8,081 nucleotides of DNA from Pedobacter sp. (GTDB lineage: Bacteria; Bacteroidota; Bacteroidia; Sphingobacteriales; Sphingobacteriaceae). Under the pieces are notes generated by a model. It was not told the DNA's origin. It saw nothing but the letters and a program-made list of their open reading frames with translations, and made no database searches. Position 1 is the first letter of the stretch. Each line of letters opens with the position of its first letter. The stretch spans positions 1 to 8,081 of the forward strand of contig JAQBOT010000345.1 in the NCBI GenBank assembly GCA_028287885.1. The letters run 5' to 3'. Positions 8,055 through 8,081 of this stretch are shown piece by piece. The position numbers were made by a program, and so were the translations under genes.

Positions 8055-8081
8055 ATGAGAAAAATCCTAGTTGCCAATCGC
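8055..8081 (+). CDS. Start of a biotin carboxylase-type gene, cut by window end
   Basis: Only nine codons are visible: MRKILVANR. This is the highly conserved opening of biotin carboxylase domains (usually (M)xKILVANRGEIAxR), shared by AccC, propionyl/methylcrotonyl-CoA carboxylase alpha subunits and pyruvate carboxylase. The ATG lies 13 bases after the ltaE stop. Which carboxylase it is cannot be told from this much sequence. Confidence 0.68.

Overview
The window looks like chromosomal DNA from a Bacteroidota bacterium, most plausibly Sphingobacteriaceae-like (Pedobacter/Mucilaginibacter type). This is inferred from protein style, from gene starts that mostly lack a Shine-Dalgarno sequence, from AT-rich intergenic DNA with a few TAnnTTTG-like boxes, and from a NrtR-like Nudix/winged-helix regulator of a kind common in that phylum. 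No RNA genes, insertion sequences, CRISPR arrays or phage genes were seen.

Layout: (1) 1-1528 (+) is the 3' part of glgB, the glycogen branching enzyme. It is followed by a one-way terminator and then a bidirectional terminator shared with the convergent gap gene. (2) 4524-1685 (-) is a tight three-gene operon, pfkA, then a BadF/NAGK-type sugar-kinase homologue, then gap, with junctions of 1 and 4 bases. The middle protein has lost the first-phosphate-motif aspartate (D to Y). (3) 4525-4878 is a 354-base divergent regulatory region. It holds two copies of ACTGTGT-N5/7-ACACTAA, about 208 bp apart, and one further 26-bp inverted repeat. (4) 4879-5568 (+) is a Nudix-winged-helix regulator of the NrtR/AraR type with a degenerate Nudix box and a TTG start. 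(5) 5719-5766 is a perfect 19-bp bidirectional terminator. (6) 6627-5770 (-) is a second BadF/NAGK-type kinase, with an intact phosphate motif. (7) 6628-7012 is a 385-base AT-rich divergent spacer. (8) 7013-8041 (+) is ltaE, low-specificity threonine aldolase. Thirteen bases later come the first nine codons of what looks like a biotin carboxylase (MRKILVANR).

How it fits together: the window is a central-carbon neighbourhood covering glycogen branching, two glycolytic enzymes, two sugar-kinase-family proteins and a regulator whose relatives sense ADP-ribose or sugars. The most interesting hypothesis is a local circuit. In it, the non-catalytic Nudix regulator binds the paired operators in the divergent region and controls both itself and pfkA-kinase-gap, while the degenerate kinase paralogue inside the operon acts as a sensor or structural protein rather than an enzyme. 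The sequence facts (divergence, paired repeats, degenerate motifs) are direct; the circuit is inference.
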